Assembly: GCA_902729315.2 (NCBI GenBank)
Contig: LR746265.1
Location: 813,501 to 877,500, forward strand
Source: Spirodela intermedia
Lineage: Eukaryota > Streptophyta > Magnoliopsida > Alismatales > Araceae
Length of the DNA stretch: 64,000 bases
Direction of reading: 5' to 3'
In this document: positions 31,571 to 42,695 of the stretch, in pieces
Layout of the letters: each line of letters opens with the position of its first letter
How positions within the stretch are numbered: position 1 is the first letter of the stretch
Translations under genes and position numbers: made by a program
The notes under the pieces: generated by a model
Databases searched by the model: none
Told to the model about the DNA's origin: nothing
The model's input: the letters and a program-made list of their open reading frames with translations, nothing else

Positions 31571-32349
31571 TGTAAGTCAGATCTGGTAAACCGTTTTGAA
31601 AAGTATACACTCAAATACTCTCCTCACTTTTTTAATATTTTTATAGATATCCACTATTGTGCTTAGGCAATCCATATTTGTGTACGTGCTGTAATGTTTT
31701 TTATTTATTTTAAAAAACTATTATTATTGTCATTGGTGACATTTATTAAAATATTTTTCATAACTACGCCTAGTAATTAAGGTTCTATTTTGTTTATCAT
31801 GTAGGTCTCTTAGATATGAACAAATGGGTGGGTCTCCTCACATAGTAGATTAAGAAGAAATGTCCTCGGCTCTCTAGTCAATACTACTCTCATTGGTTAT
31901 CATGTCTTTTTTATCATACTTTGTTTTATTTAATATTTTGAGGCTTTCTATCAAAATATATAATGTTCTTAATTGCTCTCATGATTAATGATCGATTTTT
32001 AAGGAAAAATTCAAACAACACAAAAATGTAGGTCACATTTTTGTAGCATAATTTTGAAAATAAAATAATTATTTTTTTTATTATATGCATATGTATACAA
32101 TTTAAAATTTTATTATTAAATTTATTTGTAATTTCAGCTCATGAATATAAGATGGATTTTGATGTTGCCTCAAATATTGGGAGTTGTCAAGATTTCTCCC
32201 ATTAGTTTATAGATTTTTTATATTATGACTTATTTTCCATACCTTATCCATTTTTTTTAGTTATTTCACACGTCATTAGCTCAAGCATGCATAATTTCAT
32301 CCTCTTCAATATGAATCTAAAGTCTCATGTATTATTTTTATTATTATTT
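31571..32349. other. AT-rich intergenic sequence, no gene seen
   Basis: This stretch is very AT-rich and has many stop codons in all frames. No coding, RNA or repeat feature could be supported apart from its bordering the LTR element to the right. Confidence 0.5.
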
Positions 32350-32771
32350 TCATCATATGGGTATTAAAATATTGGTACTAAGCATCACATATAGCCATGG
32401 TATGGCACATATGTAGGACAATGCAATGAGAGTACACAATGGCACAATGATGTGGCATGTGCATGTGGCAGCAAGATAGGAGCACAAGAGGGAGATATGA
32501 TATAGAGGTTGAAGGCAATGGTGACAAATGATGTCACTAGCGTGGTGTCATCAAATGATTAAATAGTTAATCTCATACCATATGTGGGATTAATTATCTT
32601 AGGAGCCCTATCAATATAGATGAACTCAAACCCTCCATATATGTTACCTATGGAGTTATTAGATTTACCTATTTCATTAGTGTTAACCTCTTGGTCATGA
32701 TTGACTAATTGAGGACAAGTACATCCAATGTCAAGCAAAGATTGTGTGAAATAGTTAGCATCCTTGTCCCA
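32350..32771 (+). repeat. Left long terminal repeat of a degenerate LTR retrotransposon
   Basis: It aligns by eye with 34727-35253 along most of its length, with many mismatches and indels. Shared stretches include the segment around 'agcaagat..gagcac', a 'ggagttatt' block, and a 'agtgttaacctctt' block. The start is approximate because its outer end has decayed; the end is placed next to the primer-binding site. Confidence 0.7.
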
Positions 32772-32772
32772 A

Positions 32773-32785
32773 TAGTATAAGAGCC
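32773..32785 (+). other. Degenerate primer-binding site (initiator tRNA-Met type)
   Basis: The sequence TAGTATAAGAGCC differs at two positions from TGGTATCAGAGCC, the common plant retrotransposon site complementary to the 3' end of initiator tRNA-Met. It sits right after the left repeat, as expected. Confidence 0.6.
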
Positions 32786-34713
32786 TTAAAAAAATGTCAA
32801 AACCCTCCCCCCCCCTATCATCCTTGTCTATTTTTCATCAGCAATAGAAAGATGAAAATAGAGGAAGTAAAGGCAATGAAAGTGACAGTCACAAGTAGAG
32901 AATTGCCCATCTAAAAGAGCAGTAGAAGGTGATACTAAGATTTGTCGAAGTGTTTACAAATTAGTTGAAGGATGGGACATACTTTCTATGGGAGAAAATA
33001 AAGATTCAGTTAACACATGCAAAGGAACAAGCTTGGGTGGCAACAACTATTGAGGCCCTATTTGGTCAGATGGATGAAGAACTCAAATCATTATATGAGC
33101 AATCAAAGAAATTAGTTACATCCTTTGTAGTTCAAAATGGTTCATTGTGAGAGTAGCTAAAAATAAAATTAACTAGGTTAGAGGTAGTTGGAGGAAGTTG
33201 TGACTAACTACTAAAACAAGATCACAAGCATCTAAATATACTAAGAGCATACCCATATGTGGGGCCCTTGACACTAAAGATGTATGATCCAAACCTTATT
33301 CTAAGAAACGAGACACAATATTAATCAATATTTTTTTTACGAGACTTGCAATGTTACTTAAATCCCAATAACTCTTCAAATGATGAAAAGTTTTTATTAG
33401 GAGTCTCTATTTAGTTGGACACAACAAGACCTAGTGGAGATTGAGGACTGATGACTCGCCTTAACCGACATAATTTGTTAGGACCAACTTGTTAAGAAAA
33501 TTAGAGAATAGCTTTGTCCAACCAACTTTGGCTAGGCAACTCCTGTAAACCCCCATGATGTGATAAAGGGAGGATATTAGGGGAAGCAGTGAGTGGAGAT
33601 TCCCCTACAAAGAGCCAGATGAGGGGAGACCCTCACGTCTGATTTGGAGGGCAGGGATATCCCAACCTTACTATCATTATGCCTTTGCAATGTTACTTGG
33701 AGTCATGCTAATGTGGTAACAACTATTTTGAGTGACAAAAAGTGTATTGGTGAATTAACCATCCTTTTAGTTATCACTAATGACTTGTTGGACGCTATAT
33801 GAAAGGTTTACACCATGAATTCGGTGACCAAAAATATCATACAACAAACACATGCGAGACTCGTCAATTCTAAATAAAAGATAGAGTCCTCTATGTAGAG
33901 GGCCAATGCCCCTATGCGACTCATAGATGACAACTTAAATGATTTCTTTGAAATATTTATGATGTATTGTACTTGAGTCACCCAAGACAACAACACACGC
34001 TATCACTCTTTGCAGATAATTACTTTTGACCTATCATGAAGGGGAATGTAAAGACTTACATGTACTATTGTCTCATTTTTCAACAAGATAAGATCAAGTA
34101 GTGAAATGTAGTAAGAATTTTGGAGCCTCTCCTCATTACAAAAGGGTCATGGTAGCCATTATTAAAATATTTCATCACTAGGCTCCTTAGAATTAACATC
34201 ATGATTCTATCTTAGTAGTGGTAGTCCAATTCTTCAAATATATCACTTTTATTTTACATAGTATGATTGTACGTAAGAGGAAACAATATATTTATTCTTA
34301 ACACATTGTCAAGCTTTAAGTATATTGAGTTGAACTCTAACTTTTACATTACTTTTTACCATCAAATAGATGAGCAAATGAAGTACATTAATGACATATT
34401 TGAAAAGTACATATGCTATTACATAACATCTATAACAAATAATTTAGTGAAACTACTGGCATTGCATAATCTGCTCATAACATTTGATAATACTCTTCTA
34501 TCAAGTACTAACCTTTTGACTTGTCTATGGGCTATCAACCATTAATGTATTTAGATATTGTGAAGTAAACTGTAATAACTTCTACCTCATCAAGTGGGCA
34601 TGACAACTACACGAGACAACCACTTGAGAGAAGGACATAGATATATGGTAGCATGAGGAACTCATTATGAGCTACTATGACCAACAACATTTGACGAAGA
34701 TGTTAGATTTGAC

Positions 34714-34726
34714 TGGTGGGGGAGAA
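34714..34726 (+). other. Polypurine tract before the right LTR
   Basis: TGGTGGGGGAGAA is immediately followed by TGTTAACT, the expected start of an LTR. GGTGGGGGAGA-type tracts are common in plant LTR elements as primers for plus-strand synthesis. Confidence 0.65.
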
Positions 34727-35253
34727 TGTTAACTAAGGTCACATTACAACAATAAATCATGACACTAAGACACCACATGCTACAAACAAGTATACCGTAA
34801 TACATATGCATGATGACATGGTGGGAGTGCATGGTAGCACAACATGGGTGCATGGTGGCATAGCTAATATGCATGATGGCACAATGCATGTGCTTGATGG
34901 CATAATTGAGGCACATGACATCACAATAAGAGTGCACAATGACATGGTATGTGAATGCAGCAGCAAGATGTGAGCACGAGAGTGAGACATGGTATGAAGG
35001 CAAGGGAGCCAAATGATATTACTATCATGATGTTATCTAACAATTAAGTAATTAATTTGGCACCAAATGTGTGATTAACAGTCATAAGGGCCTTGTCTAT
35101 ATAGAGGTACCCAAACCCTTTGTATCCATAATTTTTGGAGTTATTGGGTTTATCTCTTTGGTCAGTGTTAACCTCTTAGACATGATTAATTGGTTATCAA
35201 TTATACTTATAACACCAAGTAAAAATTGTATAGAGCAACTAACATCTTTGTCA
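34727..35253 (+). repeat. Right long terminal repeat of the degenerate LTR element
   Basis: It starts TG and ends around TCA, about 527 bp, and is homologous to 32350-32771. A TATATAG at 35098-35104 may be the repeat's own promoter; the left copy has the mutated equivalent near 32613. Confidence 0.7.
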
Positions 35254-36276
35254 CGATTTCCTTTTTTTGTATTAATATATATTTTTTATCCATATGTTTG
35301 ACTTTTAAAAAAGTCAACCATCATTAGGCATGGTTAAAGATTTATTATTGACCACTTTACTTCAACTCCATGAAGACCATTTGAGTAATGTATCACCCTT
35401 TACATAATCTAAACATTATCATAATAGATACTACAAATAATTAAACTCTCCCTCTTTCACTGTGTATATATCTCTCATGGTTTACAAATAGAAGTCAAAA
35501 GGTCCTATAAAATGGGCCATCTCATTCTCATAACAAAAGGTTAACATTTATCTTTAAAAATAAATTTGAAATAGTAATGAGATATTTGTAAATATTTCTC
35601 ACAATTAACTTATAACGAAAGAATGGTTCATTGTTGGCGGAGAGACATAAAGGGGTAAAAATGTGGAGGGTTCGTAGAGACCAAACTATATAATCAATTA
35701 ATGTACTAATATAAAATAGCATAAAAAAATAGAAAGTGAAAATATGTTTCTTTTTATTTTATGCACTAACAAGACACAGTACACGCTTGCGACTGACCGT
35801 TAGGATGTCAACGTTGGGCGTGAGGCAAAGGAGAAGCGGAGACGCTCTCGCAACCTGCGAATGCACACGCCAGATCTTCTTCTTCAAACATAACTGGGCC
35901 CCACTGGATTGCCTTCGTAGCAGAGAGAGAGAGGAGATTCCGGGGAAGGCCTTTTTGAATCTCTCATAATGGCGAGACGAGGAGGAGCTTATAGGGTGCA
36001 ATAAATCCTCGCAGGAGATCTCGTGAAGGATTTCTGGAGTATCCCGGCTCCCCTCCTTCCTCCTCTCGAAGGAAGAGCTCCTCTCTCTCTCTCTATCTCT
36101 CTCTTTGGACGTCTGAAGCTCCGGCCACACACCTATCCCCGTGAAGGAGAGCTCTCCGACGATCACGAGTTTCATCTCCCCAGTGGCAATGTCCCTACAG
36201 GCGCGCCGCCGGCTTCAAATACTCCCTGCGGCAAGCGGCCAGAGAAGAGCACCCAGCAGAAGAAGATCGATCACGG
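35254..36276. other. Intergenic region and leader of the subtilase gene
   Basis: AT-rich to about 35760, then rising GC content toward the gene. CT-rich stretches lie at about 36080-36107. An ATG at 36189 opens a frame that runs to 36425, overlapping the subtilase start out of frame. No other gene was recognised. Confidence 0.5.
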
Positions 36277-38616
36277 ATGGGAAACCTTCAGCACCACCGC
36301 CGCCGCTGCCTCCTCCTCCTCTGCTTCTGCTGCACGTCATGGTTTCTGCCGCTGGAGGCTATGGAGCTGCGGACCTACATCGTCCACCTCCACCACACGG
36401 CCGGCTCTCCGGGGACCACACTTGAAAGCAAGCTCGAATGGCACCTCTCCTTCCTCCGGCAAACGACGACCGCATTGGAGGAGGAGGAGGAGGGCCCCTC
36501 GGGGCGACTTGTCTACTCCTACCGATCCGCCGTCAACGGTTTCGCCGCCCGTCTATCTGCAGAGGAAGTTGACGCTCTACGGCGCAACACCGGCGTCGCC
36601 GCGGTCCACCCCGACCGCCGGCTCGAGCTGCACACGACCTACTCGCACCAGTTCCTGGGGCTAGGTTTCTCCCCCGGCGGCGCCTGGGCCAACTCCGGCT
36701 ACGGGAAGGGGGCCATCGTCGGGGTCCTCGACACCGGGGTCTGGCCCGAAAGCCCGAGCTTCCACGACCGGGGCATGCCCCCAGTGCCGAGACGGTGGAG
36801 AGGGATCTGCCAAGAGGGGCAGAGCTTCAACTCCTCCGCCTGCAACCGTAAGCTCATCGGTGCGCGCTTCTACGGCAAGGGGCACCGGACGTCGACCTCC
36901 GAGCCGGGGCTGTCCCACGTCGTGGAGTACGTCTCCCCGCGCGACGCCCACGGACACGGGACACACACGTCCTCCACGGCGGCGGGCGCCGTGGTGGAGG
37001 GCGCCAGCGTGCTCGGCGTAGGCGGCGGCGTCGCCGCTGGGATGGCCCCGGGGGCCCATGTGGCCGTCTACAAAGTCTGCTGGTTCAACGGGTGCTACAG
37101 CTCCGACATCCTCGCCGGGATCGACGACGCCATCAGCGACGGCGTCGACGTGCTTTCCCTCTCCCTGGGGGGATTCCCGCTCCCACTCTTCGAGGACAAC
37201 ATCGCCATCGGCGCCTTCCGCGCCATGGAGAAGGGTGTGGTGGTGATCTGCGCGGCGGGGAACAACGGGCCGGCGCCGGGCTCCGTCGCCAATGAGGCCC
37301 CCTGGATCGTCACCGTCGGCGCGAGCACCATGGACCGGCGGTTCCCGGCCTTCGTCCGCATGGGGAACGGGCAGCTGCTGTACGGCGAGTCCCTCTACCC
37401 TGGGAACCATTTCAGGAACATCCCCGGCCGGGAGGTGGAGCTGGTCTACGAGGACGGCGGGAACGGCGGAGGCGAGTTCTGCTTCAGGGGGTCTCTCGCC
37501 AGGGCCAGGGTCGGCGGGAAGATGGTGGTCTGCGACCGCGGGGTCAACGGGCGGGCTGAGAAGGGAGGCGTTGTGAGGGAAGCCGGAGGGGCGGGGATGA
37601 TCCTGGCTAACCAGGAGATCAACCAGGAGGAGGACTCGGTGGACGTCCACGTCCTGCCGACCGCCCTGGTCGGCTACAACGAGTCCCTCCGTCTGAAGAG
37701 CTACATGAAGTCGACGGGGCGGCCCGTGGCCCAGATCGAGTTCGGTGGGACGACGGTCCGGCGAGCCAGGGGGCCGGCGGTGGCGCTGTTCTCCTCCAGG
37801 GGGCCGAGCCTTACCGACCGCTCCGTCATCAAGCCAGACCTGGTCGCTCCGGGGGTGAACATCATCGCCGCATGGCCGCAGAACCTGGGCCCCTCGGGAC
37901 TGCCGGAGGATTACAGAAGAGTCAACTTCAGCATCCTCTCCGGCACCTCCATGTCCTGCCCACACGTCAGCGGGATCGCCGCTCTGGTTCGCGCTGCCCA
38001 CCCCTCGTGGAGCCCCGCCGCAGTCAAGTCCGCCATCATGACCTCCGCCGACGTGTTCGATCACTACGGGAAGCCCATCATGGACGGCGCGAGCCCCGCC
38101 GGAGTATTCGCCATCGGCGCTGGCCACGTGAATCCGGCGAGGGCCATGGACCCCGGTCTAGTCTACGACATCAGACCAGAAGACTACGTCGTGCATCTCT
38201 GTACTCTGGGGTACACCGGCTCCGAGATCTTCACCGTCACGCACAGGAACACCAGCTGCAGGGAGATCCAGGCGAAAAACAGGTACTTCAGCCTCAACTA
38301 TCCCTCTGTTTCAGTGGTCTTCAAGAAGGCAGAGACGACGAAGATCATCCAGAGGCGAGTGACCAACGTGGGTCCGCCCAACTCGACGTACATCGTGCGA
38401 GTGGCGCCGATGGACGGGGTCAGAATCAGGGTCACCCCGCCGGTCCTCACCTTCAACGCCGCCCACCAGAGTAAGAGCTACAGGGTGTGGTTCCAGTCGA
38501 AAAAGAGGACAGTGAAGGGGAAGACGCGCTCCGAGGAAGGGGATCTGACCTGGTTCAGCAGCCGTAACCGACGCCACAGAGTGAGAAGCCCCATTGCCGT
38601 TACCTGGGCAGGGTAG
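36277..38616 (+). CDS. SBT1.2: Subtilisin-like serine protease, SBT1.2 (SDD1) type, intronless
   Basis: Secreted subtilase; its closest remembered relative is Arabidopsis SDD1/SBT1.2, which limits stomatal density. 779 aa without introns, GC-rich. Order: signal peptide (about residues 1-28), inhibitor I9 propeptide (about 33-120, cleaved before TTYSHQFLGL), catalytic domain, protease-associated insertion (about 375-490), fibronectin-like C-terminal domain (about 660-779). Catalytic residues are Asp152 in LDTGVWPE, His227 in GHGTHT, oxyanion Asn329 in AAGNNGP and Ser558 in SGTSMSCPH. SDD1-specific agreement is high in GMAPGAHVAVYKVCWFNGCY, LSLSLGGFPLPLFEDNIAIG, ILANQEINQEEDSVDVH and WPQNLGPSGLP. 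All catalytic residues are intact, so it should be active. It is convergent with PSB28. Confidence 0.94.
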   Translation: MGNLQHHRRRCLLLLCFCCTSWFLPLEAMELRTYIVHLHHTAGSPGTTLESKLEWHLSFLRQTTTALEEEEEGPSGRLVYSYRSAVNGFAARLSAEEVDALRRNTGVAAVHPDRRLELHTTYSHQFLGLGFSPGGAWANSGYGKGAIVGVLDTGVWPESPSFHDRGMPPVPRRWRGICQEGQSFNSSACNRKLIGARFYGKGHRTSTSEPGLSHVVEYVSPRDAHGHGTHTSSTAAGAVVEGASVLGVGGGVAAGMAPGAHVAVYKVCWFNGCYSSDILAGIDDAISDGVDVLSLSLGGFPLPLFEDNIAIGAFRAMEKGVVVICAAGNNGPAPGSVANEAPWIVTVGASTMDRRFPAFVRMGNGQLLYGESLYPGNHFRNIPGREVELVYEDGGNGGGEFCFRGSLARARVGGKMVVCDRGVNGRAEKGGVVREAGGAGMILANQEINQEEDSVDVHVLPTALVGYNESLRLKSYMKSTGRPVAQIEFGGTTVRRARGPAVALFSSRGPSLTDRSVIKPDLVAPGVNIIAAWPQNLGPSGLPEDYRRVNFSILSGTSMSCPHVSGIAALVRAAHPSWSPAAVKSAIMTSADVFDHYGKPIMDGASPAGVFAIGAGHVNPARAMDPGLVYDIRPEDYVVHLCTLGYTGSEIFTVTHRNTSCREIQAKNRYFSLNYPSVSVVFKKAETTKIIQRRVTNVGPPNSTYIVRVAPMDGVRIRVTPPVLTFNAAHQSKSYRVWFQSKKRTVKGKTRSEEGDLTWFSSRNRRHRVRSPIAVTWAG

Positions 38617-39097
38617 AGAACGGCAGCCGGCAGCGACAGTAAATGAACCCTCCATATGATTGGTGTACAGAGAGATTTGAAGCTCTCAAATTTCCCTAAG
38701 AAGTAGGTCTTTCCTTTTTCCTCGAATAAACCTTTGATTATTGGATAAACGAGGATGAACTCCTTGCCTTTGATTCACAGCAATATGTAGCAGCAGGTTG
38801 CAGCCATAAGCGAATCTTTAGCTTCGTCGCTGATAATCTTCCTCCTGTGTGCTCTTCCTCTCTCCGCGTCGTCTCTCAGAGTTCCCCTGTTTCTCCATCA
38901 CTACCATCATTCTCAGAGAAGGAAAACATTCTTCACTGTTCCCAATTTTCTCATAAGGTAGCATCACGAGATACAAAAATGAGGAGGAATATATGGCACG
39001 AGTGATTCAGAAGCATGGAAAAATTTTCGAGAGAAGAGAGTTAGAACAAGGTGTGGGCACGGAGGAGGGAGGGGGGGGGGTATGTACAGGTTGTCTC
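38617..39097. other. Intergenic region between convergent SBT1.2 and PSB28
   Basis: Shared 3' flanks. A run of ten G at about 39067-39078 lies about 20 bp from the PSB28 stop codon. No gene was recognised. Confidence 0.6.
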
Positions 39098-40157
39098 TCA
39101 TTTCTTGACGAACTGCAGGCCATTGGCATCGGAGTACCTCTCCATGAACCTCATGAACCTGTCCCACTCTCGAGAGGTGCGCATGATGTACTTGGCCTCG
39201 ATTCTCGCCGGCCTTCCGTTGACGAACTTGGCGCTGACGTCGACGGACTGAAGCACGCCTTCCTCGTCGATCATGTAGAAACCGGTGATGTCGCCGAGCT
39301 CGCCGGAGGAGTCAAAAAGCGAGGGCTCGTCGAACACGAAGGTCGCCACGCCGTTGGTGCCGTCGCGGGACTTGGTCAGCCTCACGTCCGGCACGGTCTG
39401 CTCGTCGGTCCCCTGAATGAATTGGATCGCCGGCTTGACCGCCATTCTAATCGCTCGTGATATTTGGCGGCTTGATCTCACTTGGGTGAACTTCAGTTTA
39501 CGGAGCTCCAGGGAGGCGCCATTGAAGGAGGAGCTGGCGCTCTGAATAGACCCCGTTGGAAAGGCCGTCGAACCTGAAAGGAGGGAGAGCCTACAGTCAA
39601 CGGGCAGAGTCCAACATTGACATCCTCCGGGGGAGGTTCAGGAAGGGAGACCCTAGATTTGTTCGGCAAACGCCGGAAACGATCTCCTCGTGGAGATCTT
39701 CATTATATAGGTGGTATGTTCTTCAGGGAAATCATGAGAACGCTGGAGGAATCTGTTCACTTCATTTTGCGATAGGTCCAGAAATACTGCCGAGACCGGA
39801 ATAACACAATCACAATCCAGAGTATAAAACCTAGAAACGGGAGGAAGCCATTCCCATCTTGTTTCGCTGAAGAAATCGAAATTCTCATCGATTATAACAC
39901 AAAAAAATGCAGGAATCCCTAGAGATTAACTCGAATAAGCCACGGATTAAAAGCCTAGAGAGAACAAATCGACAGGTTGCCTACGATGGAGCAGAAATCT
40001 CCAGCTCTACAGAAAAATTTACAGGTCGGAGACTCCCACATTGGGGTTCCAGAACGGAGCAAGTTCAGGACGGGAGAAGACCACCTAAAAGAGAGCGATG
40101 CTGCCGCGGGGAATGGAAGACGGCGGAGGAGAGCGCAAGCGACTGCAGCGTCGCCAT
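39098..40157 (-). CDS. PSB28: Photosystem II reaction centre protein Psb28, chloroplast precursor, two exons
   Basis: Nuclear-encoded Psb28, which binds photosystem II assembly intermediates (CP47 side) in the thylakoid. Exon 1 is 40085-40157 and exon 2 is 39098-39573; the phase-1 join gives 182 aa in total. The N-terminus MATLQSLALSSAVFHSPRQ, followed by a serine- and arginine-rich stretch, is a transit peptide ending near ...RAIRMAVKPA. The mature protein holds the whole conserved body: IQFIQGTDEQTVPDVRLTKS, FDEPSLFDSSGELGDITGFY, IDEEGVLQSVDVSAKFVNG, EAKYIMRTSREWDRFMRFME and the C-terminus NGLQFVKK. The 511-bp intron interrupts the transit peptide. A GA-rich tract lies upstream of the start codon. 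Confidence 0.96.
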
Positions 40158-40274
40158 TCTGAAGAACAGGCGGGGAGAGGAGGAGAAACTGCGTGCCGGA
40201 ACGAGGGGGAGGCGCAGTCTGAGGGGAGAACTAGAGAATGGTGAGAGGTAGAGGCCAGAAAAAACCTAGCAAGC

Positions 40275-40305
<31 letters not shown>

Positions 40306-42695
40306 GAGAGAGGTAGAGAGAGAGAGAGAGGGGGAGAGAGAGAAGAAATGGGTGAAGATGGTGAAGAGAGGTGTGTCCGAAGCAGAACCATTCGGAAAGG
40401 ATTGGTCTGGGGATTTCCAGGGGGTACGCGTCAACAAGTTACGCAACACCGCGTACATGTCTGATATCGAATTATGAAAATAATATGGCTTTCTAGAAAT
40501 TGTCGAAAAGTTGTGGGTCGCAGTACAATCACATCCATACACGAATCGGGCCGTCCTTTCAAACTCCCTTCTGGTCAATGGATTGACTTAAAGCGGGTTT
40601 CAGAAGCACTATTCACTGGGTAGGGCCCCACAGCGGCACACTTTACTAAATAATACAACTACTAGTTAAAACCCGGTTGGGTGTTTTGGTCTTCTTTCTT
40701 GTCAGGGTACCTGGTCTTAAGCAGAGAGAAGTGGTGCCGCAGCCAATCCTCACTGCCATAAAGATAACAGAGATCTCCAGAAGGTGGCTCCGTCTCCCCT
40801 CGTCCTCTTCTCCGTAGATCTGAGCGGGATCGGGGGAAGAGGGGAGGGGGGGGGGGGGACGCTTCCAGAGATCATGGCGTCCTACGTGTATCTGTCCAGT
40901 TTCCTCCTCTGCTTGTTCAGTGACCCCGTGACAACGTGGAAAAGCCGCGGCGGCGGCGCTCGGAGGCAAGAGAAGGAGAGATGGAAGAGGAAGGCGTCCA
41001 AGCGTTGATTGGCTGGCTGCTGGGCCGTGTTAGGCAAGTCGGATACTTTGGCTGGTTTCCTATCCCACACACCCCACCCCCCTGCTTCTTCGTCTCCTCC
41101 CCTCCAAGAATCTTGGCGACTCCTCGTCTTCTGTTCCAGTGTATTCCCCGGGTTCGTCCCTCTGCTTGGTCGCGAATCCTTGTCTTGTTCTAGTTTGAGC
41201 GGGCATCCACAGCCCGTGGTTTTCCTCTCCGCAGTCGTCGTGCTTCCATCTCCCTCTGTTTCTGTCGCTCTCTTGCGTGGTTGTCTGATCCGGGAGATCC
41301 AAGACCTGGCATGGCCGGATGAAGCCGAAGCCCTGGGTTTTGGAACCTCTTCCTTCACACGCGTGGCTCTGGCCGCCATGGAAACCACCATCTACCTCCA
41401 CCTCCGCAGGAAGTTTGAGCTCCGTCCCCCGCCTACTGCTACAGCAGAAGCTTCAGCCTGCGGGCGGATGAGGACGACGAGGAAGATGGATTAAGAGCAA
41501 GCAAGCCTAGCCGCCGGGCCGGCTGCGGAAGGGACAAAACCACAAAGAGCTCGGTGGTGGCGAACGTCTTCCATGCCGCGGAACAGGTCCTCCACCGAGG
41601 AGGGCTCCACTTTCGCTAGCCGACAAGGCACTTTTGTCGGCGCTGTGGGTCCCACGGCTAGCGGTCTCTGGGCCAAAAATTATATGGGCTCGTTATTGGG
41701 CTTGGATGAAATGGGCACCGACGTGGACTCACCGCCGCACGGTCCAGCGTGGCGTCTCCGTCGGATGTCTTTGCGATAAACCCTCGCTTTCAGTCATTTT
41801 CGAAGTTAGGCCCTCACTATCCGGCCTGTAAGGTTTTGGGGGCCCATGCATTTGGGAGTGGCGCTTGTGGGGCCCACCACTCCCCAAAGGGCCAAACCGT
41901 ATGCGTAAACTCGTAGCGACCATGGCCAACTACTCTCCATATAACTTCTCGAACAAAATCCAGCCCTCCACGCACCAACCGGACGATGGAAACGTTGGAA
42001 CAAAAGAGGGCGGGTCCCATCGCCTCCGTCCAAATCCATGTCTCCCCATCCTTGCCGTCTGTCCAGTGGATCCTGAGGAAGAATCCACCTATTACACGAC
42101 TAGATATATCCGGACCGTAGGAGCGTCCGGGCGTTGGAGGCAAGGGAATAGTTTAATTTCTAGATAGAGCCGGCGGAATACCGTACCGTTACAGGAGTAG
42201 AGTGGTACAGTTGGTGAATTGGAGAGAACCGTTAGGGCATTTACGGCAGGTTACTGAATCGCTTAGTTATCTTTTCTCAGAAAGCCAGACACTCTCTCTC
42301 CTTTCTCGCGACTCTTCTCTGCCCACGATGAGGGGAAAGCGCGAAGAGTGAAAGAGCAGTGGCATATTTCGTAAATTAGGGGAGCGAAAATGGTGATTTG
42401 AAACTCCAACGACCGGCGGACGTGCCACCTTCTGGGTTCTGCTCCGTCGATCTAGCGATCCTCGAGCGTCCTTTGCAGAGTTTAACCACCACCTTCCGCT
42501 TCCATTCTGCCGCGGCGTCGTCGGCGAGCCGGAGTTCCCTCCGCCGCTTTGTTGCCGTCGTGTCCCTGAATTGAGGGGAATCTCCGTCGGAAGCACTCAG
42601 ATCCGAGACATTGTCCCGGATCGGCGGGAGTGACTCTAACCCTAAGGCGAGGAGACCGCGATATTTCCGCCGTCTCCGTCGCCACCGCCGTCGAA
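40158..42695. other. Divergent intergenic region between PSB28 and CLASP
   Basis: It holds the PSB28 promoter (left) and the CLASP promoter and leader (right). Features: a long AG-rich tract at 40277-40350, a run of about 13 G at 40846-40858, and TGGGCC/GGGCCCA motifs between about 41660 and 41880. Several GC-rich open frames of 60-170 codons occur between 40784 and 41494 but none resembles a known protein. A short untracked gene here cannot be excluded. Confidence 0.5.
40277..40350. repeat. AG-rich microsatellite upstream of PSB28
   Basis: AG repeats broken by short interruptions, 120 bp upstream of the PSB28 start codon. On the coding strand they read CT, a composition often found in plant 5' leaders and core promoters. 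Confidence 0.9.

Larger units (their letters stand above)
32350..35253 (+). mobile_element. Old non-autonomous LTR retrotransposon
   Basis: Two divergent direct repeats flank about 1.95 kb of internal DNA. A degenerate initiator-methionine primer-binding site (32773-32785) follows the left repeat, and a polypurine tract (34714-34726) precedes the right repeat, which opens with TGTTAA. The internal DNA has no intact gag or pol and no recognisable reverse-transcriptase motif. The longest open piece, 32965-33150, encodes 61 residues rich in acidic and basic positions and could be a gag trace. Repeat divergence suggests an old insertion. The superfamily is not certain. Confidence 0.7.

Noticed and set aside
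36661-38127. 488-codon open frame on the minus strand
   Set aside because: It is antisense to the subtilase and arises from the GC-rich third positions of that gene; no family resemblance.
38993-39460. 155-codon plus-strand frame
   Set aside because: Antisense to PSB28, whose protein sequence is unmistakable.
42267-42596. Minus-strand frame upstream of CLASP
   Set aside because: It lies in the GC-rich CLASP leader and has no recognisable domain.
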